From assembly GCF_000012745.1 (NCBI RefSeq), contig NC_007404.1, positions 992,001-1,056,000 of the forward strand: DNA of 64,000 nt, read 5' to 3'. The number at the start of each line of letters is the position of its first letter. The first letter of the stretch is position 1. Positions 1 to 8,663 of this stretch are shown piece by piece. The DNA is from Thiobacillus denitrificans ATCC 25259 (GTDB lineage Bacteria > Pseudomonadota > Gammaproteobacteria > Burkholderiales > Thiobacillaceae). A program made the translations under genes and the position numbers. Below the pieces are notes generated by a model. That model was not told the DNA's origin, made no database searches, and saw nothing but the letters and a program-made list of their open reading frames with translations.

Positions 1-1539
1 TCGGTGTTCGTTTCAACGGATCAAACGATCTGGCTGGTCCAGTCCAAGTACAAGGAGTCGGGCACCGGCGAGCCCGAACTCGGTGATGTATCCAAATTTC
101 GGGATGGCGTAACCGACCTTCTGCAAGGACGCTGGAATCGCTTCAATAACGCCCTGCAAAACCGCCAAGCGGCAATCACCAATGCCTTGAACAGTGGTGT
201 CTGCAGGATCAAAGTCGTGCTGGCCTATTCCGGCACGGCGGTGTCCGATGATCGGCGCGACATGTTTTCCGACTTGGAGCGCGCGTTCAATGGCGCGAAT
301 CCGGGCTTTCTTCGGTGCCATGCTTATGGGCTCACGACCCTGCACGACCTACATCTAGACGGAGTTTCGGCCCAGCCCATAGAAGCCGAAGTCGAATTGA
401 AGGACTTCGGCCACACGCAGGAACCCTACCGGGCGTTCTACGGGCGCATGGACGGCAAACGGCTCGCCGAGCTTTGGGCGGCACACGAAGAACATCTAGT
501 TGATCGTAACATTCGCCGGTTCAAGGGCACGACCACCGTCAATGCAGGGCTGACCGAGACACTCCGACAAGAAGCACAGCACTTCTTCTACTTCAATAAC
601 GGCGTCACCTTCCTCTGCGATTCCATAACGGAACAGCACCCCCGCGACCCGCATCGTCAAACTGGGACGTTTCGCATTCGCGGGTTGTCCATCATCAACG
701 GCGCGCAAACGGTTGGGGCGATCGCCCGCGAGCCACTGGCCCACTACGATGCTCATCCCACCGTAGTCATGGCGACTTTCGTTTGTCTTGAGAACGCGCC
801 TGATGGTTTTGGCGATCGAGTCACCCAATCGCGCAACCGCCAGAATGCCGTTGAGCTGGAAGATTTTGCCGCGCTTGATGAACGTCAGACCATGTGGCAG
901 CAGACCTTGCAGATGGCCGGCGTCACCTATCTGGTCAAGCAGGGGGAGGACGATCCGCCGCTATCACCAACCTGCTTCAGCGCACGTGAACTCGCACCGT
1001 TCCTGGCTTGCACCGTAACCACGAACGACTGGCAGGACTACGTGACCGCGGCCAAGGCCGACAAGAAGAAGCTGTTTGGGCGGGAGGGGCTGGTATCAGC
1101 CACCGACCCCCTACGCCAATCCTACGAACGGCTCTTCGCCGACTCGCTCACGGCAAGACAAATGTGGCGGATAGTCCAAATCGGCCGAGTGGTCGTAGAG
1201 AAGGTCCGCGCCCGTGCCACCGCCGAGGGTGATCCCGCCGGTTTGCCAGCGGGGACACTCCCCGCTCGGGAGATTCTCACTCACGGCGCCTGGTTGGTTC
1301 TCCACGTCATCTTCATCCGCCTTCAGTTGCAGAACGGACCGACGCTGGCATTGACCCAGGATGAACTGACAGCGATTTCGCGCGAGGTCGACCTTGTTTG
1401 CGAGCGCCTTGTGAGTTCTGTCCAGGGCGTGCAGTGGAACAAGCAGGCGCGCAGCGTCTTTGAGAACAAAACGGACTGTCGAACCGTGAAAGGCCGTTTG
1501 ATGGCGGCCTTGGCGCAGCAGGGTCAGGGAGGAAATTAA
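1..1539 (+). CDS. AIPR-family (abortive infection phage resistance) protein, 5'-truncated by window
   Basis: The reading frame is open from base 1 and carries no obvious start, so this is the C-terminal 512 residues of a longer protein. The first visible residues contain WLVQSKYK followed by a GEPELGDVSKF stretch, which matches the N-terminal nuclease-like part of AIPR proteins (Pfam AIPR), where the Q-x-K replaces the E-x-K of PD-(D/E)XK enzymes. Further in, HFFYFNNGVTFLCD and IRGLSIINGAQTVGA are the hallmark AIPR motifs. Family members are linked to phage resistance and often sit in restriction clusters; their biochemical activity is not well established. It ends two bases before the GHKL ATPase gene and is followed by mod and res, so it is probably part of one defence operon. 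The family call is strong; the role is inferred from neighbours. Confidence 0.85.
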   Translation, partial: SVFVSTDQTIWLVQSKYKESGTGEPELGDVSKFRDGVTDLLQGRWNRFNNALQNRQAAITNALNSGVCRIKVVLAYSGTAVSDDRRDMFSDLERAFNGANPGFLRCHAYGLTTLHDLHLDGVSAQPIEAEVELKDFGHTQEPYRAFYGRMDGKRLAELWAAHEEHLVDRNIRRFKGTTTVNAGLTETLRQEAQHFFYFNNGVTFLCDSITEQHPRDPHRQTGTFRIRGLSIINGAQTVGAIAREPLAHYDAHPTVVMATFVCLENAPDGFGDRVTQSRNRQNAVELEDFAALDERQTMWQQTLQMAGVTYLVKQGEDDPPLSPTCFSARELAPFLACTVTTNDWQDYVTAAKADKKKLFGREGLVSATDPLRQSYERLFADSLTARQMWRIVQIGRVVVEKVRARATAEGDPAGLPAGTLPAREILTHGAWLVLHVIFIRLQLQNGPTLALTQDELTAISREVDLVCERLVSSVQGVQWNKQARSVFENKTDCRTVKGRLMAALAQQGQGGN

Positions 1540-1541
1540 TA

Positions 1542-3539
1542 GTGCAAGCGAACATCAAAGGTCTGGTGGATCGGCTGGAGCTTTCCCAGGGCAAGGCAAT
1601 GATGCCTCTTTACGAGGCTATCTCGAATGCCGTCGATGCAATCGAGGAGCATCAGGACGGCTTCAGCAATCATTCGATTCGCATCCGGCTGGTGGCCTCC
1701 AACGACCTCGCCCATCAAGCTGGGGACGGGACTCTGGTCGTGGACGGCTTCGATGTCATTGATGATGGCGTTGGCTTCAACGACAAGAACCTGGCTTCGT
1801 TTCAAGAGGCGCACACGCTTTCAAAGGTCAAGGTCGGCGGCCGAGGTGTCGGGCGCTTCACTTTCCTGAAAGTCTTTTCATCCGTACACATCCGCAGTGT
1901 CTTCAAACGCGACGGCAAGGCTTTGCTGCGAGAGTTCGACTTCAGCATCCAAGATGAACTGAAAGGTGCGGACACCACGTCTGAAGTCAAAGAGGCATGT
2001 GGCACGCATACCTCTTTGCGGGGCATGGATGAAAAGTTTCGGGCTGGATGGCCTACCCAGCCCGAAACCATCGCTGAACGCATCATTGCGCACTTCCTGA
2101 TCCGGTTTGCGGCTCGCTCCTGCCCTCCTATGACTCTGGAGTCTCCGGGACACGCTTCGATTGACTTGCACGCCCTGTTTCAGTCAACAGTGCTGGCGCA
2201 CATCCAAGAACAGTTCTTCGAGGTTTCGGGGCATACATTTGCCTTGCAGGCATATCGTCACCGAGACGGACGCTCGCGCCACGAACTCAACTTGTGTGCG
2301 AACGGGCGCGAAGTCACCACGAGCAAGCTGCGAGACCTGCTTCCAGAGCTTCCCGAAAAGCTGATTGACGAAGACCAAGCGCCGTACACCTTGATCGTGC
2401 TGGTCACCGGGGAGTACCTGGACGACCATGCCAACCAAGAGCGCACGCGCATCGCCTTCCAAAGCGATGAGGAGCCCGAGCTTGAGCAGACCCTCGTCTC
2501 CCGACGCGCCCTGAACCAGGGTGTCGCAGGGGCGTTGCGGCCGCTGCTCCTGGACGATTTGAAGTCAACGAACGAAGAAAAGCGCGCCCAGATCGAGAAG
2601 TTCGTGGAGCAAGCCCCCGAGTACAGGGCGCTCACGCACCCTCGCTACAAGGAGATGATCGAGCAGAAGATTCAGCCAGGCCTGTCTGAAGACAAGCTGG
2701 ACGAAGCGCTATTGCACGTCAAACGAGAAATTGAAGATGGAGTACGCAAGGATTTGCGGCACGTTGCGGCCAACTTCGAAAGTCAGTCGTTCGAGCAGTA
2801 CGCAGAGATGTTTCAGAAGCTGGCCGAACAAGCAAATGAGCTTGGCAAAGCTGAGCTTGCAAAGTACGTCACCCATCGCCGCACCATTCTTGATCTGGTA
2901 TCGCTTAGCTTAAAAAAGAGGCGGTCAGACGATAAGTATCCGCTGGAACGCGTACTTCACAAGATGCTTTTCCCGATGGGCGTCACTTCCAAAGATATCT
3001 TCTTTGAGCAGCAGAATTTGTGGGTGATTGATGAACGGCTTTGCTATCACACACTGCTAACGTCCGATAAAAAGTTGAACTCCATAGACGGCCTTGAAGA
3101 TACGTCCGGTAAGGAGCCGGATATTTGCTCCTTTTTCTACGACACCCCGATCGGGGTGCGGGAGCAGGAAGATTCCACGGGCTCAATTGTCGTGATCGAG
3201 TTCAAGCGACCGGGGCGTGACGATTACCAAGCGGACCCTGCCCAGCAAGTCATTAAGAGATTTGTTGAAATTCAAGAGAGCAAGCTGGACGACGTTGATG
3301 GCAGGCCGATTAATGCACGCGGAATTCGCTTCTTTGGCTATTTGATAGCTGACTTGACGCCATCGCTCAAGCGGGAAATGCGAATGAACTATCACGAGTC
3401 CATTGATGGCGAAGGCTATTTCAAAACGCTCACGGGCGGAAATGGCTACGTAGAAATCATCTCTTACGACAAGCTCCTCAAAGATGCCGCGCGCAGAAAC
3501 CGCGTGCTATTTGAGAAGCTTGGCCTGCACAAGAATTAA
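1542..3539 (+). CDS. MORC-like GHKL ATPase with C-terminal nuclease-like motif
   Basis: The protein has 665 residues and starts at GTG 1542 behind a GGGAGGAAA ribosome site. The N-terminal HSP90/GHKL ATPase fold is clear: N box around residues 25-32 (E-x3-NAVD), G1 motif DDGVGF at 74-79 and G2 motif GGRGVGRF at 99-106. The middle (about 350-470) is charged and helical. Near residues 550-558 the segment VVIEFKRPG looks like the E-x-K half of a PD-(D/E)XK nuclease site, with an upstream acidic EPDI at about 525-528. GHKL/MORC-type ATPases in bacterial restriction systems are known; the pairing here with AIPR and type III genes suggests an ATP-gated effector or loader. The last 700 bases are visibly more AT-rich than the start, suggesting a mosaic gene. 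ATPase identity is confident; the nuclease reading is tentative. Confidence 0.8.
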   Translation: MQANIKGLVDRLELSQGKAMMPLYEAISNAVDAIEEHQDGFSNHSIRIRLVASNDLAHQAGDGTLVVDGFDVIDDGVGFNDKNLASFQEAHTLSKVKVGGRGVGRFTFLKVFSSVHIRSVFKRDGKALLREFDFSIQDELKGADTTSEVKEACGTHTSLRGMDEKFRAGWPTQPETIAERIIAHFLIRFAARSCPPMTLESPGHASIDLHALFQSTVLAHIQEQFFEVSGHTFALQAYRHRDGRSRHELNLCANGREVTTSKLRDLLPELPEKLIDEDQAPYTLIVLVTGEYLDDHANQERTRIAFQSDEEPELEQTLVSRRALNQGVAGALRPLLLDDLKSTNEEKRAQIEKFVEQAPEYRALTHPRYKEMIEQKIQPGLSEDKLDEALLHVKREIEDGVRKDLRHVAANFESQSFEQYAEMFQKLAEQANELGKAELAKYVTHRRTILDLVSLSLKKRRSDDKYPLERVLHKMLFPMGVTSKDIFFEQQNLWVIDERLCYHTLLTSDKKLNSIDGLEDTSGKEPDICSFFYDTPIGVREQEDSTGSIVVIEFKRPGRDDYQADPAQQVIKRFVEIQESKLDDVDGRPINARGIRFFGYLIADLTPSLKREMRMNYHESIDGEGYFKTLTGGNGYVEIISYDKLLKDAARRNRVLFEKLGLHKN

Positions 3540-3551
3540 GGCGGCACGACC

Positions 3552-5285
3552 ATGAGCAAGCAAAAACTAGAACTCACCTGGATCGGGAAGGAGAAGCGGC
3601 CCAAATTGGAGCCGCGCATCTTGCTCGAAGATCCAGAGAAGTCATATCACGCCAAGCATCGCGTGTCGGACAACGACATCTTCGACAACCGACTGATCTT
3701 CGGTGACAACCTGCTTGCGCTGAAAGCATTGGAGCAAGAGTTCTCCGGCAAAGTGAAGTGCGTGTTCATTGACCCACCGTACAACACCGGTAGCGCATTT
3801 GCACAATATGATGATGGTCTTGAGCACTCGATTTGGCTTGGCTTAGTACGGGATCGGCTAGAAATCATCAGGCGTCTGCTTTCGGACGATGGCTCGCTAT
3901 GGATTTCTATTGATGACAACGAGGCTCACTATCTTAAGGTCTTGTGCGACGAGATTTTTGGTCGCAAGTGTTTCGTTACGTCATTTATCTGGAAGAAGGT
4001 CGACAGCCCAAATGACAACAAGGGCGCCCTTTCCCCAGATCATGAATACATTCTTTGCTATGTAAAGAATCCTGACTCGATTTATTTTCGACCGAAGCAG
4101 GATGAGTCAATCCTAAATGCATACCGGCAGCCGGACGCGGAATCGGACAGGCCGTACCGTGACCGTCTCCTAAAGAAAAACGGGAAGAATAGTCTTCGGA
4201 TCGACCGCCCGTCGATGTATTTCCCGATCAAGGGGCCAGACGGCGTGGATGTTTACCCCATTCACGATGACGGCCAAGAAGCCCGATGGGCAATGGGGAA
4301 AAAGGGTGTTGATGAGCTGATAGCGAAGGGAGAGCTTGTTTGGAAGCAAAGGGAAAGCGGCGGAGTACTGCGGTGGGTTCCTTACACAAGAGAATATGCT
4401 CCCGACGCTCCTACGCGCCCTTGGCCAACAATCTGGTCAGACTTGCACACGACTCGACAAACTAAGGCTCATCAAAGATCTGTTTTGGAGGGCGTTCAAG
4501 CATTTGAAACCCCGAAGCCAGAAGACTTGGTTTCCCGTATTCTTAGTATTTCAACGAATCCAGGAGACTGGGTTCTTGACTCATTTGCGGGATCTGGCAC
4601 CACTGGAGCAGCCGCTCATAAAATGGGACGGCGCTGGATAATGGTGGAGCTTGAGGAAACTTGCCATACACACATCATTCCGCGTCTCAGGAAGGTAATT
4701 GACGGCGAAGATAAGGGCGGCGTCACAGAGGCTCTAAGTTGGCACGGCGGCGGCGGCTTCCGCTATTACCGTCTTGCCCCTAGCCTGATCGTCAACGACC
4801 GCTGGGGCAACCCGGTCATCAATCCCGAATACAACGCTGCGCAACTGGCCGAGGCGCTGGCCAAGCTGGAAGGCTTCAACTACGCGCCGTCGGAAACGCA
4901 TTGGTGGCAGCACGGCCACTCCAGCGAGCGAGACTTCATCTACGTCACCACGCAGAACCTGTCCGCTGAGCAACTGCAAGCCCTGGCCGATGAAGTCGGC
5001 CCAGAGCGGAGCCTGTTGGTGTGCTGCGCCGCTTTCCACGGAGTCACGGCGGCAAAGGCGGCGGAGCGCTGGCCGAACCTGACACTGAAGAAGATTCCGA
5101 AGATGGTGCTGGCCCGCTGCCATTGGGGCCGCGATGACTACAGCCTGAATGTGACCAACCTGCCGATGGCGGAGATTGAAAAATCCGAGCCTGCGCCCCC
5201 TGGCAATAGCTTCAAGAACACTAAAAGCAGAAAAGCGGCCCTCGCTAACGCGGGACAGGGCGGCCTGTTTGGGGAGAACGAATAA
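3552..5285 (+). CDS. Type III restriction-modification DNA methyltransferase (Mod), N6-adenine type
   Basis: This 577-residue protein methylates adenine in a specific DNA site and supplies target recognition to the type III complex. Motif IV DPPYNTGS lies at residues 74-81, and the AdoMet-binding FAGSGTTG lies much later, at about 345-352. This order defines the beta class used by type III Mod proteins. The region between the two motifs is the target recognition domain. That region (roughly 3830-4720) is clearly richer in A+T than the DNA on either side, consistent with domain swapping. The start ATG follows GGCGGCACGACC with no strong ribosome site, so translation may be coupled to the upstream gene 12 bases away. 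The stop overlaps the start of res by one base (TAATG). Confidence 0.93.
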   Translation: MSKQKLELTWIGKEKRPKLEPRILLEDPEKSYHAKHRVSDNDIFDNRLIFGDNLLALKALEQEFSGKVKCVFIDPPYNTGSAFAQYDDGLEHSIWLGLVRDRLEIIRRLLSDDGSLWISIDDNEAHYLKVLCDEIFGRKCFVTSFIWKKVDSPNDNKGALSPDHEYILCYVKNPDSIYFRPKQDESILNAYRQPDAESDRPYRDRLLKKNGKNSLRIDRPSMYFPIKGPDGVDVYPIHDDGQEARWAMGKKGVDELIAKGELVWKQRESGGVLRWVPYTREYAPDAPTRPWPTIWSDLHTTRQTKAHQRSVLEGVQAFETPKPEDLVSRILSISTNPGDWVLDSFAGSGTTGAAAHKMGRRWIMVELEETCHTHIIPRLRKVIDGEDKGGVTEALSWHGGGGFRYYRLAPSLIVNDRWGNPVINPEYNAAQLAEALAKLEGFNYAPSETHWWQHGHSSERDFIYVTTQNLSAEQLQALADEVGPERSLLVCCAAFHGVTAAKAAERWPNLTLKKIPKMVLARCHWGRDDYSLNVTNLPMAEIEKSEPAPPGNSFKNTKSRKAALANAGQGGLFGENE

Positions 5286-8020
5286 TGAACGCCCGCGTCC
5301 TGCACGCCGTCACCGGTCGTCTGTCTCTTCGTCCGCCCCAGGCGGAGTCGCTCACCAAACTGGTTCGCGCGCTTGATGCCGCGCCCGAACTATTGGGCCA
5401 CGAGCAGGATGTCTCGGCCATTTTGTCGACGCTGAAGGCTGAGTTCAGCACGCTGGAGGACTTCGAGCGCGAGTTCCCGTCGCTGTGCTTCGCGCTGGCC
5501 ACGGGCGTGGGCAAGACCCGCCTGATGGGAGCCTTCATCGCCTACCTGCATCTGGCGCACGGCATCAAGAACTTCTTCGTGCTCGCTCCCAACCTGACGA
5601 TCTACAACAAACTCATCACGGACTTCACGCGCAACACGCCAAAGTACGTGTTCAAGGGGATCGCCGAATTCGCGCAGCAACCGCCGCTGATCATCACCGG
5701 CGACAACTACGACCAGACCGGTGCGGCGGTAGACGAGCAGTCAATGGGCTTCGCTCACGACGTGCGTATCAACATCTTCAACATCTCCAAGATCAACTCC
5801 GAGGTGCGCGGCGGCAAGGAGCCGCGCATCAAGCGGATGAAGGAAGTGCTGGGCGACAGCTACTTCAACCACCTGGCTAGTCTTTCTGACCTGGTGCTGC
5901 TGATGGACGAGTCGCACCGCTACCGGGCCAGCGCCGGCGTGCGCGCCATCAACGAACTCAAGCCGCTATTCGGTCTGGAAGTGACGGCGACGCCGTTCGT
6001 CGAGTCCAGCCGTGGGCCAGTCCCGTTCAAGAACGTGGTGATGGACTACCCGCTGGCGCGCGCGATGGAGGATGGCTTCGTCAAGGAGCCTGCTGTGGTC
6101 ACCCAGCGCAACTTCGACGCCAAAGCGCACACGCCCGAGGAGATCGAGAAGACCAAGCTTGAAGACGGTGTGCGCCTGCACGAGACGACCAAGGTCGAGC
6201 TGCTCACCTATGCCCGCGAGAACGGCGTCAAGCCGGTCAAGCCCTTCATGCTCGTCATCGCTCGCGATACCACGCACGCGGGGCAACTCTTGGCACTTCT
6301 GGAGTCGGAAGCCTTCTACGAGGGGCGTTACCAGGGCAAGGTGATCCAGGTCGATTCCAGCCGTACCGGCGCGGAGGAAGAAGAGATGATCACGCGCCTG
6401 CTAGCCGTGGAGAGCGTGGACGAGCCGACCGAGATCGTGATTCACGTCAACATGCTCAAGGAGGGCTGGGACGTAACCAACCTCTATACCATCGTGCCGC
6501 TGCGCGCCGCCAATGCCCGCACGTTGATCGAACAGTCCATCGGGCGTGGCCTGCGATTGCCCTACGGCAAACGCACGGGCGTCGCGTCGGTGGATCGCTT
6601 GAACATCGTCGCGCACGACAAGTTCCAGGAGATCATCGACGAGGCCAACCGCGGCGACTCGCCGATTCGCCTGAAGCAGGTCATCCTCGATGCGCCGAGC
6701 GCCGACGACAAGAAGGTCAGCGTGCAGGTCGAGTCCGGGGCGGCGGCGCGTCTCGGTTTGACGGACGCACCGGTCGTGATCACAGGGGCTTCAGCCACTG
6801 ACAGTGGAGCGGAAGTCCCCGCGCCCAAGCCGGTGTTCACCACGGAGGCGGAGAAGCAGGCCGCGCGTGTGGTCATGGACGTCATCGGCAAGTACGAGGT
6901 CAAGCGCGATCTAGTGCCCACCAGCAGCGCGCTGCTGAAACCAGAAGTGCAGAAGGAAATCCTCGCGGAGGTGGCGGAGCGGTTGAAGCCGCTGCAAGGC
7001 GAATTGCTCGCGGGCGTGGATGAATCAGTCCCTGCACTTGACTTGTCAGCCGTGGTGGCGAAGACCACCGAGATCGTGGTGCAGCAGACCATCGACATCC
7101 CGCGCATCGCAGTGGTGCCGACTGGCGAGGTCACGACGGGCTTCCACGCCTTCAAGCTGGATGTGAGCCAGCTCCATCTCCAGCCGGGTGAGCGCGAGAT
7201 CGTCATCCATAACCTGCGCACCAACGAGCAGGATACCCTGGCCGCCGAAGTTGGGCTCAAGGAGCAGCGCCCGGAGGACTACATCGTCCACGCGCTGGTG
7301 GACTTCGACGACATCGACTACTTCACCCACGCCGATCTGCTCTACGACCTCGCGGGCCAGATGGTGCAACACCTGCGCGGCTACCTGTCCGAGGACGAAG
7401 CCATCAGCGTCCTCGATCGTGACCGCCGCCTGATCGCACGGGAAATCCACGCGCAGATGATGGCCCACTTCTGGGAAGAGGCGACCGACTACGAGGTGCA
7501 GGTCAGTCGCGGCTTCACCGAACTCAAGCCGTGCAACTACACCGCCACGGCAGGTCAGACGGCCCACCACTTCCGGGAGACCGTGACCGAGACCAGCCGC
7601 ATCAAGCAGATGCTGTTCGGCGGATTCGCGCGCTGCTTGTATCCGCTGCAGAAGTTCGATTCGGACACGGAGCGGCGCTTCGCCATCATTCTGGAGCGCG
7701 ATGCCCTGAAGTGGTTCAAGCCCGCGAAGGGGCAGTTCCAGATCTATTACAAGCTTGGCACCGAGCAGCCGGAGTACATCCCCGACTTCGTGGCCGAGAC
7801 GGACGCGACCGTCTTCATGGTTGAGACCAAGGCACGTGCCGAGGTCAACTCCCCGGAGGTTCAGGCCAAGACCGCTGCTGCAACGCGCTGGTGCAGCCAC
7901 GCTTCCGATTACGCCGCGAAGGTAGGCGCCAAACCGTGGAAGTACTTGCTGGTGCCCCACGACGAAATCAATGAGTCGAAGCGGCTCACGGATTACCTGC
8001 GCTTTGAGGGCATAACATGA
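5285..8020 (+). CDS. Type III restriction enzyme, Res subunit (helicase/endonuclease)
   Basis: The 911-residue protein is the ATP-dependent translocating and cutting subunit that partners Mod. It has a Q-type N-terminus, Walker A ATGVGKT at about residues 72-78 and a DEAH-type Walker B MDESHRY at about 206-212. The helicase core continues to the SIGRGLRLP motif VI near residue 420. The C-terminal endonuclease signature is present: PDF near residue 832 and ETK near 846, the PD-(D/E)XK pattern expected of Res. Length is normal for the family and no frameshift is visible, so the system looks intact. Its start overlaps the mod stop by one base, implying translational coupling. Nothing gene-like follows for about 1 kb. 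Confidence 0.93.
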   Translation: MNARVLHAVTGRLSLRPPQAESLTKLVRALDAAPELLGHEQDVSAILSTLKAEFSTLEDFEREFPSLCFALATGVGKTRLMGAFIAYLHLAHGIKNFFVLAPNLTIYNKLITDFTRNTPKYVFKGIAEFAQQPPLIITGDNYDQTGAAVDEQSMGFAHDVRINIFNISKINSEVRGGKEPRIKRMKEVLGDSYFNHLASLSDLVLLMDESHRYRASAGVRAINELKPLFGLEVTATPFVESSRGPVPFKNVVMDYPLARAMEDGFVKEPAVVTQRNFDAKAHTPEEIEKTKLEDGVRLHETTKVELLTYARENGVKPVKPFMLVIARDTTHAGQLLALLESEAFYEGRYQGKVIQVDSSRTGAEEEEMITRLLAVESVDEPTEIVIHVNMLKEGWDVTNLYTIVPLRAANARTLIEQSIGRGLRLPYGKRTGVASVDRLNIVAHDKFQEIIDEANRGDSPIRLKQVILDAPSADDKKVSVQVESGAAARLGLTDAPVVITGASATDSGAEVPAPKPVFTTEAEKQAARVVMDVIGKYEVKRDLVPTSSALLKPEVQKEILAEVAERLKPLQGELLAGVDESVPALDLSAVVAKTTEIVVQQTIDIPRIAVVPTGEVTTGFHAFKLDVSQLHLQPGEREIVIHNLRTNEQDTLAAEVGLKEQRPEDYIVHALVDFDDIDYFTHADLLYDLAGQMVQHLRGYLSEDEAISVLDRDRRLIAREIHAQMMAHFWEEATDYEVQVSRGFTELKPCNYTATAGQTAHHFRETVTETSRIKQMLFGGFARCLYPLQKFDSDTERRFAIILERDALKWFKPAKGQFQIYYKLGTEQPEYIPDFVAETDATVFMVETKARAEVNSPEVQAKTAAATRWCSHASDYAAKVGAKPWKYLLVPHDEINESKRLTDYLRFEGIT

Positions 8021-8353
8021 TTTGGCTGCCGTTGCCCGAACAATTGGGTTCCAATGCGCGAGTCGGATAGGCAAGTGCAGGCGAACGCTAACTCTGCTGA
8101 GATGGGGAAACATCCAGCCGATCCTCATCGGCGGCGACGTTGGGCTCACGAGATGGCGCACTCCGGCCCAGCGTGGCCCACATTGGGCCACTTCTACCCG
8201 CTGCTAGGGATTTCCGAGGTGGCTGGGCCGATACGGGCCAAACGGGGCCACTGACTTCATCGACCACCTCCGACTGCCTTAGACAACAAGGTCTTTCGCC
8301 GCGTCGCACCGGGTGATCCACTTAACGAACTCGAGGATATATATCTTGCCGGA

Positions 8354-8402
8354 GGGTGATCCTCGAAAAGACGCAAAAAATCGCCGTCTTTGCGAGTCAC
8401 CC
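8354..8402. repeat. Long imperfect inverted repeat (about 17 paired bases)
   Basis: GGGTGA, CTCG and AAAGACG on the left pair in order with CGTCTTT, CGAG and TCACCC on the right. A two-base bulge and one mismatch interrupt the stem, and the loop is A-rich (caaaaaatcgc). It is the first of a row of hairpins upstream of the recombinase gene. It could be a terminator for the res operon, but no T-run follows on the plus strand. Confidence 0.7.
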
Positions 8403-8424
8403 GAGGTCCCCAACGGCTCTAGAA

Positions 8425-8456
8425 TGAGCGCAACCTGACTGAAGTCAGTACGCTCA
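8425..8456. repeat. Two-tier inverted repeat
   Basis: The outer arms TGAGCG (8425-8430) and CGCTCA (8451-8456) enclose inner arms CTGACT and AGTCAG with a two-base loop. The inner bulges are CAAC on the left and TA on the right. The two-tier layout resembles a folded RNA or a cruciform binding site. Confidence 0.65.
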
Positions 8457-8470
8457 AAAAGCGAAACAAG

Positions 8471-8500
8471 CCGATATTTTAATAGATATCAAAATATCGG
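8471..8500. repeat. Perfect 10-bp inverted repeat, AT-rich
   Basis: CCGATATTTT at 8471-8480 is the exact reverse complement of AAAATATCGG at 8491-8500, with a ten-base spacer that itself holds the palindrome GATATC. The spacing is one helical turn between arms. That suits a dimeric DNA-binding protein or a recombinase core site as well as a hairpin. Confidence 0.75.
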
Positions 8501-8544
8501 AGTAGCAACACATCGCCGGCAACCGCGATTCCGAGCTAGGGGCC

Positions 8545-8583
8545 GCCCGTCTCTGTGCGACGATAAGGAGCACAGAGACGGGC
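8545..8583. repeat. Perfect 14-bp inverted repeat
   Basis: GCCCGTCTCTGTGC (8545-8558) and GCACAGAGACGGGC (8570-8583) are exact reverse complements separated by 11 bases. This is the longest perfect palindrome in the island part of the window. No T-run follows on either strand, which argues against a simple terminator. Confidence 0.8.
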
Positions 8584-8643
8584 TAGCGCTCTGCCGCGTA
8601 AGCCCAGTCTGCCGCGGCTCCAACGTGTTTCTTGCCACGACGA

Positions 8644-8663
8644 AAAACGACGAACGTCGTTTT
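8644..8663. repeat. Perfect 8-bp inverted repeat
   Basis: AAAACGAC and GTCGTTTT flank the four-base loop GAAC. With A-tracts on the left and T-tracts on the right, it could terminate transcription on either strand weakly. It is one member of the hairpin row at 8354-8773. Confidence 0.6.

Noticed and set aside
8555-8573. GTGCGAC next to a hairpin, resembling the start of a group II intron
   Set aside because: No reverse transcriptase gene and no domain V-like hairpin can be found, so the match is treated as chance.
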